DNA of 64,000 nucleotides from UBA6623 sp965238125 (GTDB taxonomy: Bacteria; Acidobacteriota; Terriglobia; Bryobacterales; UBA6623). The position numbers and the translations under genes are program-made. Location: positions 6,820,001 through 6,884,000 of the forward strand of contig OZ250179.1 in the NCBI GenBank assembly GCA_965238125.1. Direction: 5' to 3'. This document shows, piece by piece, positions 36,202-44,351 of the stretch. Under the pieces are notes generated by a model, which had not been told where the DNA came from, made no database searches, and was given only the letters and a program-made list of their open reading frames with translations. The stretch's first letter is position 1. Each line of letters opens with the position of its first letter.

Positions 36202-38169
36202 ATGCCTCGATCCCCGGCCGCCGCTCCCCTCCGCCGGGCGATCGATCCCGGCGCGCGACGCGAAGTGGACCGCCCCCCATTTTTTCAAAGCTCCAAAGGC
36301 GCCGGGCTTCTCGTCGTCGCGGTCGCCTCCGCGGTCTTCCTCGGAACTCTTATCAGCCCGCCTTCCCTGATGGACGACGTGGATGCCGTCAATGCCACCC
36401 TTGCCCACAACATGCTCGAATCGGGCGATTGGGTGACGGGACGATTAAACGGCGTGCTCTACGTCGACAAGGCGCCGCTGAACTACTGGCTGATGGCGGC
36501 TTCGTATTGGGTGTTCGGGGTTCACGACTGGGCGGCGCGGATTCCCATGGGATTGGCGGCGGTCACACTCTGCTGGTTGACGTTTCGATTTGCCTCCTGG
36601 GCCTTCTCGCTAGAGGCGGGTCTCTGGTCGGGATTGGTGTTGGCAAGCTCGCTCGGAATGTTTCTTTTTACGCGGGTGCGCATTCCCGACGTCGCGCTGA
36701 CGTTGGCCGTCACGGCGGCGATATGGGCGCTGGCGCGCTCGCTCGACGAGAGCGAAGCGGAATCTTTCGGTGCACCCGTGCTGCTGGGGGCCTGCTTGGC
36801 CGCGGGCGTCCTGCTCAAGGGCTTGTTGGGCTTGCTGTTTCCGCTGGGGATCGGTGCTGTCTATATGCTGCTCGGCGGTCGATTGTTCTCACGCGCCGCG
36901 TGGCGGCGTGTTCGACCGCTGGTCGTGCTCGGTACGTTCATTGCCCTCGCGGCTCCCTGGCATGTTCTTGCCCTCCTGAGGAATCCTCCCTATTTCGACT
37001 TCACTCCCGTCAGCCGCCCCGGGGAGTATCACGGGTTTTTTTGGCGCTATTTCATCAACGAACACGTACTGCGATATTTGAACACTCGTTATCCGCGCGA
37101 CTACAACACGGTTCCGCTGGTGCAATTCTGGCTGCTGCACGCGGTCTGGCTTTTCCCCTGGAGCGCCTTCCTGCCGGCGGCGCTGTTCGGACGAGTCGGA
37201 AACGACAACGCCGAGCCGCGAGGGTCGAGTCACGCCCCCCCGACATTTACGAAACGACTCGAGGCGTTGGTCGGCAACGCCCGCGGCCGGCTCGATGCGC
37301 TCAACCGAAGCCGCGCCGGTCGCCTGCAATTATTGGCGTCGATTTGGATCGCGTTCGTGCTCGTCTTCTTTTCGTTTTCGACCAGTCAGGAATACTACAC
37401 GCTGCCGGCATACCCCGCCTTTGCGTTGCTCATCGGGTCGGCCTTGGCCGCCGGCGGAAGCCGCGTTCAACGCGGCGCGCGGGCGGTTGCCGTCTTTGCC
37501 GGCGCGGCCTTTCTGGTAACGGCCGGCCTGCTTGCCGCGGTCTGGAACACGCAGGCGCCCGGCGACATTTCCGCGGCTTTGACCGACAACCCCGAAGCCT
37601 ACACCTTGTCGTTGGGACACATGCAAGACCTGACCCTCGACGCCTTCGCCTACCTACGGCCGCAACTCGCCTTGGCAAGCGCGGCATTCTTGATCGGCGC
37701 GGTCGGCGCATGGAGGCCCGGTCGGTCGGCCTTGCCCGCGCTGGTCGTGATGATGGTGGTCTTCACGCATGCGGCGCGGTCGGCGCTGGTCGTTTTCGAC
37801 CCCTATCTTTCCTCGCGCCCGCTCGCCGAAGCGCTGCGCGAGGCGCCGCCGGGAACGTTGATCGTCGACGACCAATACTATTCGTTTTCGTCGATTTTCT
37901 ATTACGCCGACCACGACGGTTTGTTGCTCAACGGGCGAAAGAATAATCTCGAATACGGCTCGCATGAGCCCGGCGCGCCCAAAGTGTTTATCGACGACGA
38001 CGAATTCCGCCGACGGTGGCTCGGCCGCGAGCGGTACTATTTGGCGACGTTCGAGAAGGAGCGCCCCCGCTTCGAAACCCTGGTCGGGCCGCGAGCGTTG
38101 ATTGAGATCAGGCGTGCCGGGGGCAAACTGCTTTTCAGCAACCATCATCCACACGGCGACGGGCCCTGA
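36202..38169 (+). CDS. ArnT-like integral membrane glycosyltransferase (GT83/PMT superfamily)
   Basis: 655 residues from ATG 36202, where TAGGAC lies close upstream. About 11-13 membrane helices. The first periplasmic loop has DDVDAVNATLAHNMLESGDW, with the acidic pair typical of polyprenyl-phosphate sugar transferases, and GRLNGVLYVDKAPLNYWLMA follows, as in the ArnT/PMT group. A long soluble C-terminal tail (from about residue 540) carries RYYLATFEKERPRFET. It would transfer a sugar from a lipid-linked donor to lipid A, a glycan or a protein. Which sugar is unknown. Not near other lipid A genes. Confidence 0.85.
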   Translation: MPRSPAAAPLRRAIDPGARREVDRPPFFQSSKGAGLLVVAVASAVFLGTLISPPSLMDDVDAVNATLAHNMLESGDWVTGRLNGVLYVDKAPLNYWLMAASYWVFGVHDWAARIPMGLAAVTLCWLTFRFASWAFSLEAGLWSGLVLASSLGMFLFTRVRIPDVALTLAVTAAIWALARSLDESEAESFGAPVLLGACLAAGVLLKGLLGLLFPLGIGAVYMLLGGRLFSRAAWRRVRPLVVLGTFIALAAPWHVLALLRNPPYFDFTPVSRPGEYHGFFWRYFINEHVLRYLNTRYPRDYNTVPLVQFWLLHAVWLFPWSAFLPAALFGRVGNDNAEPRGSSHAPPTFTKRLEALVGNARGRLDALNRSRAGRLQLLASIWIAFVLVFFSFSTSQEYYTLPAYPAFALLIGSALAAGGSRVQRGARAVAVFAGAAFLVTAGLLAAVWNTQAPGDISAALTDNPEAYTLSLGHMQDLTLDAFAYLRPQLALASAAFLIGAVGAWRPGRSALPALVVMMVVFTHAARSALVVFDPYLSSRPLAEALREAPPGTLIVDDQYYSFSSIFYYADHDGLLLNGRKNNLEYGSHEPGAPKVFIDDDEFRRRWLGRERYYLATFEKERPRFETLVGPRALIEIRRAGGKLLFSNHHPHGDGP

Positions 38170-38172
38170 CAG

Positions 38173-38229
38173 GATATGTCGCCACGCAATGCCGACACGG
38201 TACGCCCGGTGGTGCGCGCTCCGCGTCGC
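38173..38229 (-). repeat. Dispersed repeat family 5, copy c (diverged)
   Basis: On the minus strand this reads GCGACGCGGAGCGCGCACC, then CGTGTCGGCATTGCGTGGCG and ACATATC. It matches the block at 46515 and 58191 in order of segments but is more diverged; the large hairpin arms are no longer perfect. Confidence 0.55.
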
Positions 38230-38273
38230 GGCAACACCGCTACACTGGTAACCGATCGAAAGGAGTTCCGCTC

Positions 38274-39302
38274 ATGGACCGCAGACTGTTTCTCTCATCC
38301 GCTCTGGGCACGGCCGCCGCGGCAAGGGCCGCTCAGCCGCCGGTCGGCATCGCCTTCTTCGGGGGCGGCCATTCCCACGCGGCGTCCAAAGTTAAGCTGA
38401 CCCGCGAGTCGCCCGATTGGAACTTGATTGGCATGTGGGACGACGATCCGCGCATGCAGGAAAAATACAAGAAAGACGGCGTGCGATTCGCCTCGCCCGA
38501 CGAGCTGTTGGCTGATGAGAATGTCCATGTCGTCGCCGTCGAGTCAGGCGTCCAAAACCACGCCCGCGACGCTCTCCGAGCGCTGGAAGCCGGCAAACAC
38601 GTGCATTTGGAAAAGCCTCCGGCTGTCGACATCGAGTCGTTCCGCCGTGTCGTGCGGCTGGCTGAGAAGAAAAATCTGCGCTTGCAGATGGGCTACATGT
38701 GGCGCTTCCATCCCGGCGTCAACCGCATTCTCGAAGCCGCGCGCAAAGGTTGGTTGGGTGATCTGTTTCTGGTGCGCGGGGTGATCAATACAAACGTTCG
38801 TCCCGAGAGCCGACGCGCGATGGGGCGGCTGCACGGCGGCATCATGTTCGAATTAGGCGCGCACATTATCGACCCGGTCGCGCGGTTGATGGGGCGGGCC
38901 GACCGCATTACGCCCTTCATCAAGCGCGCCGGCGTGCATGCCGACCAACTCGCCGACAATACCGCCGCCGTGCTGGAGTACCCCGGGGCGATGGCGATCG
39001 TCTCGAGCGCAAGCCTACAGCCCAACGCCCATTGGCACCGCAGCTTCGAAGTGCTCGGGACGAAAGGCTCGGCTTACTTGGTTCCCATCGAACGCGAAAC
39101 GCGCCTCGAAATGGACTTCGCCGAGCCGACCGGGCCGTATGATGCGGGGCGTCAGCAGGTCGAGTTGCCGGCTTACGAGCGTTACCTGGCGGAGTTCGAC
39201 GAACTGCTCACGGCGGTACGGGAAGACAAGCCGCTGTCAGTGACACCGACGGAAGATCTGATCGTCCAAGAAACCCTGGTACGCGCTTCCGACATGGCTT
39301 GA
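38274..39302 (+). CDS. Tat-type Gfo/Idh/MocA family oxidoreductase
   Basis: 342 residues from ATG 38274, preceded by AAAGGAG. The beginning MDRRLFLSSALGTAAAA is a twin-arginine-like signal, so the protein is probably exported. The nucleotide-binding region is PVGIAFFGGGHSHAASKV with DDDPRMQEKY. The catalytic Lys lies in HLEKPPAVDI. The substrate domain includes GYMWRFHPGVNRILEA, HGGIMFELGAHIID and DNTAAVLEYPGAMAIV. Such exported members often act on oligosaccharides or glycans. The cdd gene follows at 39333. Confidence 0.9.
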   Translation: MDRRLFLSSALGTAAAARAAQPPVGIAFFGGGHSHAASKVKLTRESPDWNLIGMWDDDPRMQEKYKKDGVRFASPDELLADENVHVVAVESGVQNHARDALRALEAGKHVHLEKPPAVDIESFRRVVRLAEKKNLRLQMGYMWRFHPGVNRILEAARKGWLGDLFLVRGVINTNVRPESRRAMGRLHGGIMFELGAHIIDPVARLMGRADRITPFIKRAGVHADQLADNTAAVLEYPGAMAIVSSASLQPNAHWHRSFEVLGTKGSAYLVPIERETRLEMDFAEPTGPYDAGRQQVELPAYERYLAEFDELLTAVREDKPLSVTPTEDLIVQETLVRASDMA

Positions 39303-39332
39303 TGGTGACCGATCAACCGGAACGAACATGCC

Positions 39333-39728
39333 ATGAACTCTGAACTCGCCGCCTTGATTGATCAAGCTCGCGAAGTCCGGCAAAGGGCCGCCGCGCCCTA
39401 TTCAAACTTTCTGGTCGGCTCGGCCCTCGAAACCACCGGCGGCGAAATCTTCACCGGCTGCAATGTCGAAAACGCCAGTTACGGCTTAACGATCTGCGCC
39501 GAACGCGTGGCGGCTTGCAAGGCGGTTTCAGAAGGACATCGGTCCTTCACCCGCATCGCCGTCGTTGCCGACACCGAAACGCTCACGCCCCCCTGCGGTG
39601 CTTGCCGTCAGGTGCTTTGGGAGGTGTGCGGCGATATCGAAGTTGTGCTCGCCAATTTGGGCGAGCGGGTCGAAACGATGAAACTCGCGGACCTGTTGCC
39701 GCGGCCCTTCCATGCTTCGTTTCTATAA
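39333..39728 (+). CDS. cdd: Cytidine deaminase
   Basis: 131 residues. Converts cytidine and deoxycytidine to uridine compounds in pyrimidine salvage. Zinc site visible: Cys55-Ala-Glu57 in TICAERVAACKAV, with the proton-shuttle Glu, and Cys88 and Cys91 in PPCGACRQVLWE. FTGCNVENASYG binds substrate. The length fits the small homotetrameric type. It overlaps the next gene by 17 bases, implying coupled translation. Confidence 0.96.
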   Translation: MNSELAALIDQAREVRQRAAAPYSNFLVGSALETTGGEIFTGCNVENASYGLTICAERVAACKAVSEGHRSFTRIAVVADTETLTPPCGACRQVLWEVCGDIEVVLANLGERVETMKLADLLPRPFHASFL

Positions 39729-40341
39729 GGGCGAACCCAGTAACGGCGATCCCGCTTGGCCGGGTCGCGTCGGCATCTTCCCCGGCGCGTTCAACCCGGT
39801 GACACGGGCCCATCTCGCCCTGGCGCGAGCCGCGCTCAAGCAGCACACCCTGGCGCAAGTCGTCTTCCTGCTACCGAGAAACTTCCCCCACAAGCAGTAC
39901 GTCGGCGCCGGGTTTGAAGACCGCATCGCCTTGTTACGGGCCGCTCTCGCCGACGAGGCGCAATGTGCAATGGCGTCATCGGAGAAAGGGCTGTTCCACG
40001 AAATCGCCGCCGAAGCCCGCGAGCACTACCCGGCGGCCGTCGAATTATTCTTCCTGTGCGGCCGCGATGCCGCCGAGCGCATCGTCAACTGGGATTACGG
40101 CAACGGCCCCAACTTCGCTCGGCAACTCGAACGCTTCCAATTGCTCGCGGCTTCGCGAGAGGGCGACTACGAGCCCCCGCCGGCCTTGCGTAAACGCATC
40201 CACACTGTTCGTCTCCCCCCGCAATGGAGCGGCATATCGGCATCCGCTGTACGCGAAGCCGTTCGCTTGGGCCAAGATTGGGAGTCGCTTGTCCCCCCGG
40301 CCGCGGCCCGGGTGATCCGCGAGAAGGGGCTGTACGGCTGA
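39712..40341 (+). CDS. Nicotinate-mononucleotide adenylyltransferase-like nucleotidyltransferase
   Basis: 209 residues from ATG 39712, inside the end of cdd. The cytidylyltransferase-like signature is visible: VGIFPGAFNPVTRAHLALAR (the HxGH-equivalent region reads TRAHLA) and the C-terminal SGISASAVREAVR. VELFFLCGRDAAERIVNWDY and FQLLAASREGDY are as in NadD relatives. The usual GGSFDP is changed to PGAFNP. True NadD function is therefore likely only by resemblance; it may transfer AMP or CMP to another substrate. Confidence 0.8.
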   Translation: MLRFYKGEPSNGDPAWPGRVGIFPGAFNPVTRAHLALARAALKQHTLAQVVFLLPRNFPHKQYVGAGFEDRIALLRAALADEAQCAMASSEKGLFHEIAAEAREHYPAAVELFFLCGRDAAERIVNWDYGNGPNFARQLERFQLLAASREGDYEPPPALRKRIHTVRLPPQWSGISASAVREAVRLGQDWESLVPPAAARVIREKGLYG

Positions 40342-40638
40342 AAACGCGGCTAGCGACCGATTTTCACAGCAAGCGCCGGAGGGTTGGTTCGTTCCAGGGA
40401 GCAAACGGTTGCAAACGGTATTCTCCGACCCGCTGCCCACCGAGTCATCGCACGCGAAAGTTTGCGGCCCCAAGCCCCGGCGGGTCACGCGGGAATTCGC
40501 CAAGCATGCCGAATGGATTGTTGCTCCCCCCGCCCGCTGACGAGCCCCCTGTCCGCTTTGTCCCCAAGCGCACGGCAAGCCCCCCTCCGGTATGCCATAA
40601 TCACGGCAAATCGGTCTTGAAAACACGAGGGGTCCGAC
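40342..40638. other. Intergenic stretch
   Basis: About 300 bases with no convincing gene. CATAAT at 40596-40601 could be a -10 element for the next gene. No repeat is recognised here. Confidence 0.4.
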
Positions 40639-41325
40639 ATGACAACGACAACGGCAAGAATCCTAGCGACAACCTTGCTCCTGCTCTGCGCCTTACCCGC
40701 AAGCGCGGAGTGGCTCAGCGAGCGTTTCGACGACGCGGAAATTTCGGTGCGATTGGTGCGCGACGCCAACGATTTGATTTCCCTGTTGGGGACCGATCTC
40801 GATCGCGACTACGTCCTGGCCGAAGTGAAAGTCCGGCCGCTCTATAACTCGAACGTCATCTTGACGCGCGAAGACTTCATCATGCGCTCGCGCCGCAACA
40901 ACGAGCGCTCCACCGCCATGTCGCCCGAGGAAATCGCGGGCGGGTCCGTTCTCGTGATGGGATCGAAGCGCGTCGGCACCGGCTCACCGGGTGTCTATTC
41001 CCAGGAAAACGACCCCGTGATCATCGGCGGCACACCGGGAACCGGAACCCGCCCCAGAACCCTCGGCGGACAGGGGCAAAGCTTTGGAGGCGGCCGAGGG
41101 GGCGATCAGGAACTCACCGTGAACGCCGAGCAACGCGAGACGACGCCCTTGTTGGAGCGACTCCAGCAACACGAACTCCCGATCGGCGAAACCAGAGAGC
41201 CCGTCCGGGGTTATCTTTATTTCCAAGTCCCTCCCAAGCACAAGCTCAAGCACTACCAGTTCACCTACGACGGCAACGTAGGCGAATTCAGTGTCGGATT
41301 TCTCCGGAAAAAGGCCAAACGATAG
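40639..41325 (+). CDS. Secreted conserved protein of unknown function
   Basis: 228 residues from ATG 40639 with a signal peptide (ILATTLLLLCALPASAEW). The start is preceded by GAGGGG. Mature protein has a beta-rich N-terminal part (DAEISVRLVRDANDLISLLG, DRDYVLAEVKVRPLYN), a Gly-rich linker (QGQSFGGGRGGD) and a C-terminal YLYFQVPPKHKLKHYQFTYD segment. I do not recognise a domain name; the overall layout resembles secreted acidobacterial proteins of unknown role. It stands alone, with cysK convergent downstream. Confidence 0.75.
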   Translation: MTTTTARILATTLLLLCALPASAEWLSERFDDAEISVRLVRDANDLISLLGTDLDRDYVLAEVKVRPLYNSNVILTREDFIMRSRRNNERSTAMSPEEIAGGSVLVMGSKRVGTGSPGVYSQENDPVIIGGTPGTGTRPRTLGGQGQSFGGGRGGDQELTVNAEQRETTPLLERLQQHELPIGETREPVRGYLYFQVPPKHKLKHYQFTYDGNVGEFSVGFLRKKAKR

Positions 41326-41439
41326 GGCCCAGAATGCCTCCGGGAGCCGGTAGGGACGAACACTCGTGTTTGTCCTAGCCCAAAGTTGAGACAAGCTCTC
41401 AGCTTGTCTCGCCCCAGCCCACGCCAATCCTAGTTTCAG

Positions 41440-42399
41440 TTAGCCCATACCTTCGAACAAGGCGCTGCTCAGATACCTCTCCCCCGCGTCGGGAAGAATC
41501 ACAACGAACGTCTTGCCCGCGAACTCGAGCTGCTTAGCCAGCCGGCATGCCGCCGCCGTTGCGGCGCCGCAGGAAATCCCGCACAGCAACCCCTCTTCGC
41601 GCGCCAATCGCCGAGCGTAATCGACCGCCTCTTCATCCTCGACCTGTTCCACCCGATCGATCATTTCCAAATCGAGCGTGGCGGGAACGAAGCCCGCCCC
41701 GATGCCCTGGATCTGATGATGGTGCCCGGGGCGAAGTTCCTCACCGGCCAACTGTTGCGAAATCACCGGGCTCTTCGCCGGCTCCACAGCCACCGTCACC
41801 AACGGGTGCTTCTGCTTCTTCTTGAAAAACCACGAAATGCCGGAAAGCGTCCCGCCCGTTCCCACGCCGGCCACCAGCACATCAACCTTGCCGTCGGTGT
41901 CTTCCCAGATTTCCGGGCCCGTCGTGCGGAAATGAATCGAGGGATTGGCCGGGTTTTCAAACTGTTGGAGCATCACAAAGTGATCGATATCGGAGGCGAC
42001 AAGCTCCTTCGCGCGCTGGATCGCGCCCTCCATGCCATCGTCGGCGCTCGTCAACTCCAAATTGGCCCCTAACAGCCGCAGCACCCGCCGCCGCTCCACG
42101 CTGAAGTTCTCCGGCATGGTCAACGTCAACCGATAACCCCGGGCTGCGGCCACGTAGGCCAACGCAATGCCCGTGTTGCCGCTGGTCGGCTCGATCAACT
42201 CCGTGCCCGGTTTGAGAACGCCGCGTTCCTCGGCATCCCAAATCATCGACGCGCCGATCCGGCACTTCACCGAATAGGACGGATTGCGGCCCTCCACCTT
42301 CCCAAGCAACGTCGCCGGCGCTCCATCGGAAACTCGGTTCAGCCGGACCAAGGGCGTTCGACCGATGCTGAACGAGTTGTCGTCGAAAATTTGCCCCAT
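41440..42399 (-). CDS. cysK: Cysteine synthase A-type O-acetylserine sulfhydrylase
   Basis: 319 residues from ATG 42399. Uses pyridoxal phosphate to make cysteine from O-acetylserine and sulfide. Lys45 in SYSVKCRIGASM is the PLP Schiff-base lysine; TSGNTGIALAY binds substrate carboxylate; GTGGTLSGISWF is the PLP-phosphate loop; GISCGAATAAA is the C-terminal Ser/Gly motif. Length is standard. An Rrf2 regulator gene starts 510 bases upstream and ends 75 bases before this gene, pointing to one operon under its control. Confidence 0.95.
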   Translation of the reverse strand: MGQIFDDNSFSIGRTPLVRLNRVSDGAPATLLGKVEGRNPSYSVKCRIGASMIWDAEERGVLKPGTELIEPTSGNTGIALAYVAAARGYRLTLTMPENFSVERRRVLRLLGANLELTSADDGMEGAIQRAKELVASDIDHFVMLQQFENPANPSIHFRTTGPEIWEDTDGKVDVLVAGVGTGGTLSGISWFFKKKQKHPLVTVAVEPAKSPVISQQLAGEELRPGHHHQIQGIGAGFVPATLDLEMIDRVEQVEDEEAVDYARRLAREEGLLCGISCGAATAAACRLAKQLEFAGKTFVVILPDAGERYLSSALFEGMG

Positions 42400-42474
42400 A
42401 TCGTTGTCCCGTTAAACGACGCTTCGGCGCCCCGTCACCGTCGCTAGGACCGGCACGAGTGCCGGTCGCCACCT

Positions 42475-42909
42475 TCAGATCTCCCAGTTGGCCGCGCGAC
42501 GCGAGTTCTTTTCGCGCCACCGCTTCACCAAATCGGCGAACGTCGTTTCGTCGATCACACCCGAGAGCGCCTGCTCGACCTGCTCCCAGAACTCCGGAAA
42601 AGGTGAGTCCTCGGGCAGATTGTTTCGCTGCATCTTGCGCCCCGGCGACAGCGGGCCCTCGATGTGCCGCAACACCGCTCCAACGGTGATCTCGGCCGAA
42701 GGCCGCGCCAGAAAATAGCCGCCGTCGGCCCCACGCCTGGAACCAAGGAACCCACCTTGCTTAAGCTGCGCCAAGATCAGCTCCAGGAATTTCTGTGGAA
42801 TCTTCTGGCGCTGCGCGATTTGCGCGATCTTGACCGGCCCGGAGGTATCCCGCCCCGCCAGGTCAAACACAGCTCGCAGGGCGTATTCACCCTTGACCGA
42901 TACGTCCAT
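42475..42909 (-). CDS. Rrf2 family transcriptional regulator (CymR-like)
   Basis: 144 residues from ATG 42909. N-terminal winged helix: EYALRAVFDLAG, VKIAQIAQRQKIPQKFLELI and LKQGGFLGSRRGADGGYFLARP, including the usual Gly-Gly-Tyr wing. There is no cysteine at all, so it cannot bind the Fe-S cluster of IscR/NsrR; it is closer to CymR, which senses cysteine status through cysteine synthase. The next gene is cysK, supporting that role. An 8+8 bp palindrome overlaps the leader and would allow autoregulation. Its start has weak ribosome-site support, which the operator would mask. Confidence 0.88.
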   Translation of the reverse strand: MDVSVKGEYALRAVFDLAGRDTSGPVKIAQIAQRQKIPQKFLELILAQLKQGGFLGSRRGADGGYFLARPSAEITVGAVLRHIEGPLSPGRKMQRNNLPEDSPFPEFWEQVEQALSGVIDETTFADLVKRWREKNSRRAANWEI

Positions 42910-43233
42910 TCAACAATCTCTATCAACTTACTAGAGATTAGCACGGCGGGTGAGGTCGTCAAATTCGATCGGCTCTTTCTCGGCCCCTTGACGTCGATCC
43001 CCGTCGAACTTGTGGGGTCTTCGAAACGTACACTTTACTTAGAAGCCGGCCCCGCGATCGGGACCGGGCAACCCGCCCGAGAGTCGGCGCCGTTCTGTCA
43101 CTGGGATCGTAGCGAACCGTTTTTCAAGCAAAACCCCGCAACTTCCCGATAACGATAGTGTTTGGAATAGTACGAACCAGATTCGGCCTTGAACCGATCA
43201 AACCCGCGCTTCTCGCTGAAAACAAATAGCCTA
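42910..43233. other. Intergenic stretch between Rrf2 gene and IS630
   Basis: About 324 bases. The first 30 hold the palindrome at 42915-42939. No gene is supported in the remainder. It ends at the TA dinucleotide abutting IS630 (43232-43233). Confidence 0.45.
42915..42939. promoter_or_regulatory. Palindromic operator candidate upstream of Rrf2-cysK
   Basis: AATCTCTA and its complement TAGAGATT (8-base perfect arms) separated by 9 bases, starting 6 bases before the Rrf2 ATG. This size and symmetry fit a dimeric Rrf2-family binding site. Binding would block the ribosome site or the promoter. No experiment is implied by sequence. Confidence 0.6.
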
Positions 43234-43288
43234 TTGAGTCTCGCAAAACAAAGTGACATCTTTTTGGGGTACGTACGTCTTTGTATGT

Positions 43289-43816
43289 ATGGGAAATACA
43301 AAAGGCGTACGGCGGGATTTCGAGGCCCTGGAGAAGCGCCGTTTCAAAGCGATCCGGTTGGTCGAGCAAGGCTGTAGTCAGTCCGAGACAGCGAGGCGAT
43401 TGAAGGTCGCGCGGCAAAGCGTCAGCGAGTGGCTGCGACGATACCGGCGTGACGGCGAAGCCGGGTTGCGCCAGGCCGGCCGCGCCGGCCGTAAGCCGCT
43501 GTTGGACGCCGCGCAGCTCGAACGCCTCGAGGCGTTGCTGCTGGAAGGCCCCGAGGCGCACGGCTTCCCGACGCCGCTGTGGAGCTGTCCGCGGGTCGCT
43601 CGTCTGATCGGAGACGAGTTCGGCGTGCGCTATCACGAGGGCCATGTCTGGAAGATCCTGCGGGCGCTCGGTTGGAGCCCGCAACGGCCCGTCGGCAAAG
43701 CGCGGGAGCGCAACGAAGAGGCCATCCGCGGCTGGCAGCGCAAGACTTGGCCGGCCATTAAAAAAAAGCCCGCAAAGAAGAACGTACGATCGTCTTCATC
43801 GACGAAAGCGGATTGA
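43289..43816 (+). CDS. IS630 transposase, first frame (DNA-binding region)
   Basis: From ATG 43289 (a GTG at 43253 is also open), 175 residues before its stop. A helix-turn-helix pair is visible: IRLVEQGCSQSETARRLKV with SVSEWLRRYRRDGEAGL, then a second DNA-binding segment WSCPRVARLIGDEFGVRYH. The frame ends shortly after an A-run at 43760-43767; its final residues (KKKPAKKNVRSSSS) look like off-frame reading. The catalytic domain is in the -1 frame, so the functional protein is probably a frameshift fusion of about 338 residues. Confidence 0.85.
   Translation: MGNTKGVRRDFEALEKRRFKAIRLVEQGCSQSETARRLKVARQSVSEWLRRYRRDGEAGLRQAGRAGRKPLLDAAQLERLEALLLEGPEAHGFPTPLWSCPRVARLIGDEFGVRYHEGHVWKILRALGWSPQRPVGKARERNEEAIRGWQRKTWPAIKKKPAKKNVRSSSSTKAD
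43762..43768 (+). promoter_or_regulatory. Candidate programmed -1 frameshift site, A_AAA_AAG
   Basis: The codons AAA AAA AAG, followed by CCC, place A_AAA_AAG in the classic slippery phase. Slipping back one base joins the first frame to GCC CGC AAA GAA and continues into the catalytic DDE domain. The same heptamer works in other IS families. I cannot judge a downstream pseudoknot by eye. Confidence 0.7.
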
Positions 43817-44304
43817 GTCAGAAGCCGCATCGTTGCCGCACCTGGGCGCCGCGCGGCGAGACACCGGTGTTGGAGTTCAACTTCAACTGGGACAAGCTGT
43901 CGGTGTCGGCCGGGCTGACGTTGCGCAACTTTTACTTCCGGCTCTATCCCGGCGCGATCGGCGAGCTGGAGGTCATCGACTTCCTGAAGGCTTTGGTGCG
44001 CCACATCGACGGCCCACTGCTGATCGTCTGGGACCGGCTGCCGGCGCACCGCAGCCGCCTGGTGCGGGAGTTCATCCAGCTCTCCGAGGATCACATCGCA
44101 ACGGAGTACTTGCCGCCCTATGCGCCGGAGTTGAACCCGGTGGAATACATTTGGGCGTACTGGAAGCAGCACGAGTTGCCCAACGTCTGCCCGAAGGACT
44201 ACTGGGAACTCGACGAGCGCGCCCGCAAAGCGCTGCGGCGAATGCGCCGCAAACCGCGCTTGATTACCGCTTTCTGGAAACAGTCTTCTCTTTGTCTCGA
44301 TTGA
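43768..44304 (+). CDS. IS630 transposase, second frame (DDE catalytic domain)
   Basis: Read from the slip site, 178 residues. The catalytic triad of IS630 is visible: TIVFIDESGLSQ (first Asp), GPLLIVWDRLPAHRS (second Asp) and PPYAPELNPVEYIWAYWK (Glu). An ATG at 43813 could initiate it separately, but the first Asp in FIDESG lies upstream of that ATG, so a stand-alone product would be inactive. This supports fusion by -1 frameshift. Confidence 0.88.
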   Translation, partial: ARKEERTIVFIDESGLSQKPHRCRTWAPRGETPVLEFNFNWDKLSVSAGLTLRNFYFRLYPGAIGELEVIDFLKALVRHIDGPLLIVWDRLPAHRSRLVREFIQLSEDHIATEYLPPYAPELNPVEYIWAYWKQHELPNVCPKDYWELDERARKALRRMRRKPRLITAFWKQSSLCLD

Positions 44305-44351
44305 CAGTATATTATGCGAGACTCAGTAAGCGCGCACCGGAGCCTCGAATC

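Larger units (their letters stand above)
43234..44326 (+). mobile_element. IS630 family insertion sequence with TA duplication
   Basis: Left terminus TTGAGTCTCGCAAAAC and right terminus, read inward on the minus strand, CTGAGTCTCGCATAAT share 10 of 11 leading bases, then match less well. The element is flanked by TA at 43232-43233 and 44327-44328, the target duplicated by IS630-Tc1-mariner transposases. Length 1093 bases. The two transposase reading frames fill it. It inserted 25 bases upstream of the ATG at 44352, so it lies within the leader or promoter of the DUF1549 gene. Confidence 0.88.

Noticed and set aside
43644..44351. Long upstream extension of the DUF1549 frame through IS630
   Set aside because: The extension is antiphase to the transposase, lacks motifs, and lies inside the mobile element; the real start lies after 44326.
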